Shown: positions 5,431 to 8,408 of the stretch, piece by piece
How positions within the stretch are numbered: the stretch's first letter is position 1
How the letters are laid out: every line of letters starts with the position of its first letter
Assembly (NCBI GenBank): GCA_017458865.1
Contig: JAFSZW010000369.1
Location: forward strand, 1 to 8,408
Direction of reading: 5' to 3'
Source: Clostridia bacterium
Lineage (GTDB): Bacteria; Bacillota; Clostridia; Christensenellales; Aristaeellaceae
DNA length: 8,408 nucleotides
Position numbers and translations under genes: made by a program
The notes under the pieces: model-generated
Seen by the model: the letters and a program-made list of their open reading frames with translations, nothing else
Databases searched by the model: none
Told to the model about the DNA's origin: nothing

Positions 5431-7572
5431 GTGGAACTGTCAGAGCTGGTAGACTATGCACTTAAAAAGTACCATCTCCGTGAGGAGCACAAATGGAACG
5501 AGCTGCCGGACTACTCTGCACTGATTAATCCGGCGACAGAGCAATGGATTGCGCTGCTCATCCGGACACCGAGGAACAGCAAAGAAAAAAGGCCCGAGTG
5601 CTGTGATCTCAAATGTGGACAGGAAGTCCTTAATGAGCATGTTCCGTACGTGTCCAAGCCGTTTCGGATGAGAGGCGAGCGTTGGGTCGGTATTACCTTT
5701 GGGGCGACGACAGATCGGGATGCCGTATTCCGACTCCTTGACCAGGCGATGCTCACGGATGAACGGAGCGGATACCCCATAACCCTTGACAGGAAGCGGC
5801 CCAAACGCAGAGCCACCAGGACCTATCTGGATACGCCGATATCAGGTGCAGGCGTTCGCCAGGAAACGGCAGATATGTCCCAGTCAGGCAGCCAGCCCTC
5901 ACGCAATGTGACGGCAACTTATGATCTCGATCTGGAGCCAAAGGGAACGGGTGATGAATCATATTATCCGGGAAGCGGCGAATGGGGCACATCAGATGCT
6001 GGCGATAAGACATACGCTGCTACGCCGATTCCGGGTGCGGGAACCCAGCGGGGAGGCGTTGCAAGCAGATCTGGCCTTGACCGTATATGGAACATGAAAA
6101 GGATGACTGGACCGTATGGTAAGTCAGTCACGAGCCAGGAAAGCCTTTTCGTTCGTCAGGGAGAATACATGGCGGACTATGAGGTTACCATGGAAGGTCC
6201 GCCGGTGCAGGTATATGGCTTTGAGCGAACGTACCAGCACCTGAGTACCTCGCAACTGTATGCGTACTTTTTCTGGCGGACTCAGGTAAGGAAAGGAATA
6301 TACAATCAGACAAACAATGTATTCCCACGGTTGTATCAGTTTGAACTGATCAACCAGATTGGCGTCTCGTCGCCGGAGCAGGCGCTCGAAAAGTTGATTC
6401 AGTTTCAAAAGGGATATGCGAATTATCCGGATAAGGAGAGACAGCAGCTCAATCGCTGGATACTTGATTTTGCCGTACTTCACGGGATTTCACCAGAGAT
6501 GGTGTATCCGCATATGGATCCCGCGATCAGGGAACATGATGATATGATCGCTGTGCTTAAGGATTCAGATGCGCAGACAGATGACGCGGTATACAATGCG
6601 CTCTTGTTCTTTGGCTCAAAGATCCTGCAGAAATCCAGCGTGATGAAAAAGGCGCCTGAAAAAGGGAAACATCTCTTTGCAGAACTGTGGCGGACCGGAG
6701 ATCGAATGCGCCGGGAAAACAATCAGGATACGCTGTTTACGGTCTGCTTTGGGCACTTAAAGACGGCGCCAAAGAAGATAATGTTTGGTGCAGTTTATCT
6801 GGAACGGACGATAGAAAAGGACACTCGCTATGTGCTGAACCCGTGCCGAAGCTATACGTATGATGGTACGCAATGGTGGGAAAGCAGCTATGATACGGCA
6901 TATTTTGAAAAAGATGTGTTCCAGGGCATCCTTCGGGAGATGGAACGCAGGCTCAGGGAGTATCTGCCGATCCACGCGAATACGCTGCAGGTGGATCCGT
7001 TCCTCCAATGGACGGAACCGTATATAAATGCTGTACTTGAGGCAGACCGTGCGGCTGAGGCCAAGGCAGAGGCGGAGAAGCGGAGGATCACCTTTGATTT
7101 CGCCGGACTTGACAGGATTCGCCAGGATGCAGACCGGACGAGGGATAGTCTTCTTACGGAAGACGAGATGGACGATATGCCGGCTCACGCAGCGCCTTCT
7201 GCAGGACAGACAGATGGGCTGCAGGCAGATGAGAGATTGCAGACAGCCGAGGCTGCAAACGGGGCGGAGGTAGAAACGCCATGCCAGACAGATGATAATT
7301 CGCTGGCCGGCCCTGCTCAGGTGTCCGCGGAAACGATGGGGGCAGAGATCGGGCTGGATGCGGTGCAGCTGGCAGTTTTGCGGGCATTGCTGCGGGATGA
7401 GCCGACAGCAGCGCTATTCCAGTCACATCATGTGATGCCAACCGTTGTCGCGGATGGGATCAATGAGGTGCTTTTTGATGAGATCGGGGACAATGTCCTT
7501 GAATGTGATGGAAACGGGATTGTTCTTGTAGAGGATTACCGGGAGGACCTGGTCAGGCTGCTGGGCGAATAG
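5431..7572 (+). CDS. sngA: TerB-N/TerB-C domain protein with YjbR-like N-terminus; Shango SngA-type
   Basis: This is a 713-residue cytoplasmic protein with no signal peptide. Residues 1-115 resemble the MmcQ/YjbR fold: EEHKW, WIALLIR, CDLKCG, PFRM-x-G-x-RWVGITF and a closing FRLLDQAM helix. Residues 120-245 form a Gly/Ser/Thr-rich linker with a repeated TPI-x-GAG motif at 135-141 and 198-204. A TerB-N domain covers roughly 250-390, with its signature YFFWRTQVRKG (279-289) and a following LYQFELINQIG helix. Residues 553-579 (FDF-x-x-LDRIRQDADRTRDSLL-x-EDE) begin TerB-C. After an acidic, Ala/Gln-rich spacer, residues 642-713 complete it with INE (677-679) and IGDN. TerB-N/TerB-C proteins belong to Ter-linked stress and DNA-processing gene sets. 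Next to an ATPase of the type found downstream, this matches the first gene of the Shango anti-phage system. The start is GTG at 5431, with AGGTG (5421-5425) five bases before it. The ATPase gene follows after 43 bases. Domain calls are firm; the Shango assignment depends on the unseen third gene. Confidence 0.87.
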   Translation: MELSELVDYALKKYHLREEHKWNELPDYSALINPATEQWIALLIRTPRNSKEKRPECCDLKCGQEVLNEHVPYVSKPFRMRGERWVGITFGATTDRDAVFRLLDQAMLTDERSGYPITLDRKRPKRRATRTYLDTPISGAGVRQETADMSQSGSQPSRNVTATYDLDLEPKGTGDESYYPGSGEWGTSDAGDKTYAATPIPGAGTQRGGVASRSGLDRIWNMKRMTGPYGKSVTSQESLFVRQGEYMADYEVTMEGPPVQVYGFERTYQHLSTSQLYAYFFWRTQVRKGIYNQTNNVFPRLYQFELINQIGVSSPEQALEKLIQFQKGYANYPDKERQQLNRWILDFAVLHGISPEMVYPHMDPAIREHDDMIAVLKDSDAQTDDAVYNALLFFGSKILQKSSVMKKAPEKGKHLFAELWRTGDRMRRENNQDTLFTVCFGHLKTAPKKIMFGAVYLERTIEKDTRYVLNPCRSYTYDGTQWWESSYDTAYFEKDVFQGILREMERRLREYLPIHANTLQVDPFLQWTEPYINAVLEADRAAEAKAEAEKRRITFDFAGLDRIRQDADRTRDSLLTEDEMDDMPAHAAPSAGQTDGLQADERLQTAEAANGAEVETPCQTDDNSLAGPAQVSAETMGAEIGLDAVQLAVLRALLRDEPTAALFQSHHVMPTVVADGINEVLFDEIGDNVLECDGNGIVLVEDYREDLVRLLGE

Positions 7573-7602
7573 CCTGTATTGAGCAGGATGGCCGGAGATG
7601 GC

Positions 7603-7607
7603 AGGAG
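7603..7607 (+). promoter_or_regulatory. Ribosome binding site choosing the ATPase start
   Basis: AGGAG at 7603-7607 lies eight bases before the ATG at 7616, which supports that start. An in-frame ATG at 7598 would add six residues (MAGDRQ). It has only AGGA (7585-7588) nine bases upstream, so it is the weaker choice. Confidence 0.6.
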
Positions 7608-7615
7608 ATAGACAG

Positions 7616-8408
7616 ATGGCAAATGAGGGGAAAAAGGTACCCAGACGGATCGCACAGACGGTGCTGAATTCTTTGAAGGGCGGTGTCGTTCCGAGAATCG
7701 GACTGCCCTATATTGCGGTTGGACGGAAGAGTGAGATAGAGGCACTTCTGCATGACGTCGAGATCATATCGGAGGGCGGAGCCGCGTTCCGGTTCATTGT
7801 CGGCAGATACGGCTCGGGCAAGAGCTTTCTGATCCAGACGATCCGCAACTACGTGATGGACCGCGGTTTCATTGTTGCCGATGCGGACCTGTCGCCGGAG
7901 CGCCGGCTGCAGGGGAACAAGGGCCAGGGACTGGCAACGTATCGCGAGCTGATCGGCAATCTCTCCACGAAGACAAAGCCGGAGGGCGGTGCGCTTTCAC
8001 TTGTGCTGGACCGGTGGATCAGCAGCGTGCAGAGCGAGGCAGTTCAGGAAAGCGGTCTTGCACCGGGCGATCCGGCACTGACCCGGGCGGTGGACGCGAA
8101 GATCGTTGCGGTGACCGGCTCCGTTGCCGAGATGGTCCACGGCTATGAGTTTGCGCACCTCTTGTCCATGTACTATCATGCCTATCTGGACGGCGATGAT
8201 GACATCAAAATGAAGGTTGTAAGATGGTTCCGCGGTGAGTACACGACGAAACACGAGGCCCGGGAGGACCTGGGTGTAAACATCATCATTACGGATAATG
8301 ACTGGTACGATTATCTCAAGCTCTTTGCCGTGTTTTTCAGGTTGGCCGGCTATACAGGCATGATGATCATGATAGATGAGCTGGTAAACATCTACAAGAT
8401 TCCGAATA
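7616..8408 (+). CDS. sngB: P-loop ATPase of the BREX BrxC/BrxD (DUF2791) type, partial; Shango SngB-type
   Basis: The frame is open from the ATG at 7616 to the window end, so 264 residues are visible and the C-terminus is missing. After an N-terminal segment with VVPRIGLPYIAVGRKSEIEALL comes Walker A, G63-R-Y-G-S-G-K69-S70. The conserved ADADLSPERRLQG segment and the GLATYRELIGNLS helix follow, and both are characteristic of the BREX ATP-binding family. The hydrophobic strand MMIMI ending in D254-E255 is Walker B. These are STAND/AAA-like ATPases that couple nucleotide hydrolysis to DNA-processing partners. In type 2 BREX a similar ATPase (BrxD) is paired with a helicase (BrxHI), and in Shango with SngC. 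It lies 43 bases after the TerB-domain gene in the same direction, with no terminator or promoter between, so the two are an operon. Its codons look more GC-ending than those of the TerB gene. Family is clear; the Shango role is inferred from order. Confidence 0.85.
   Translation, partial: MANEGKKVPRRIAQTVLNSLKGGVVPRIGLPYIAVGRKSEIEALLHDVEIISEGGAAFRFIVGRYGSGKSFLIQTIRNYVMDRGFIVADADLSPERRLQGNKGQGLATYRELIGNLSTKTKPEGGALSLVLDRWISSVQSEAVQESGLAPGDPALTRAVDAKIVAVTGSVAEMVHGYEFAHLLSMYYHAYLDGDDDIKMKVVRWFRGEYTTKHEAREDLGVNIIITDNDWYDYLKLFAVFFRLAGYTGMMIMIDELVNIYKIPN

Noticed and set aside
5431..7572. Tellurite resistance function for the TerB-domain protein
   Set aside because: It carries TerB-N and TerB-C domains next to a DNA-processing-type ATPase, and there are no TerC, TerD or TerZ genes in view. 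Tellurite resistance is a family name here, not a supported role.

Overview
The window looks like chromosome from a Gram-positive, Clostridia-type bacterium (Bacillota). The evidence is strong AGGAG-type ribosome binding sites, extended -10 promoters, hairpin-plus-U-tract terminators, and a solute-binding protein carrying the Asp/Asn-rich calcium-loop signature common in clostridial sugar-binding lipoproteins. Base composition is close to balanced or slightly GC-rich, apart from one very A-rich spacer near the left end. The species cannot be named from this alone.

Layout from left to right. Bases 1-52 hold what is probably the last few codons of a plus-strand gene and its terminator. Bases 53-406 carry no convincing gene but contain an A-rich array of three imperfect 32-bp units. 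A minus-strand gene (455-1864) encodes a cytoplasmic serine beta-lactamase-fold hydrolase, with its own terminator on the left and a good promoter on the right. The roughly 390-base gap to its right holds that minus-strand promoter and, pointing the other way, a promoter for a plus-strand pair: a Wzx-type polysaccharide flippase (2256-3776) and a secreted extracellular solute-binding protein (3844-5349). Two hairpins in a row close this pair.

The right third (5431 to the window edge) is the most notable part. It starts a defence-type operon. The first gene encodes a 713-residue protein with an N-terminal YjbR/MmcQ-like domain, a TerB-N domain and a TerB-C domain. Forty-three bases later comes a P-loop ATPase related to the BREX BrxC/BrxD (DUF2791) family, cut by the window end after its Walker B motif. 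A TerB-domain protein followed by such an ATPase is the order of the first two genes of the Shango anti-phage system (SngA, SngB). A DEAD/DEAH-type helicase (SngC) is therefore predicted just past the right edge, but it is not visible here.

The first three complete genes look like ordinary accessory or envelope functions. Nothing links them functionally to the defence operon except position. No integrase, transposase, tRNA, rRNA or CRISPR array was seen.
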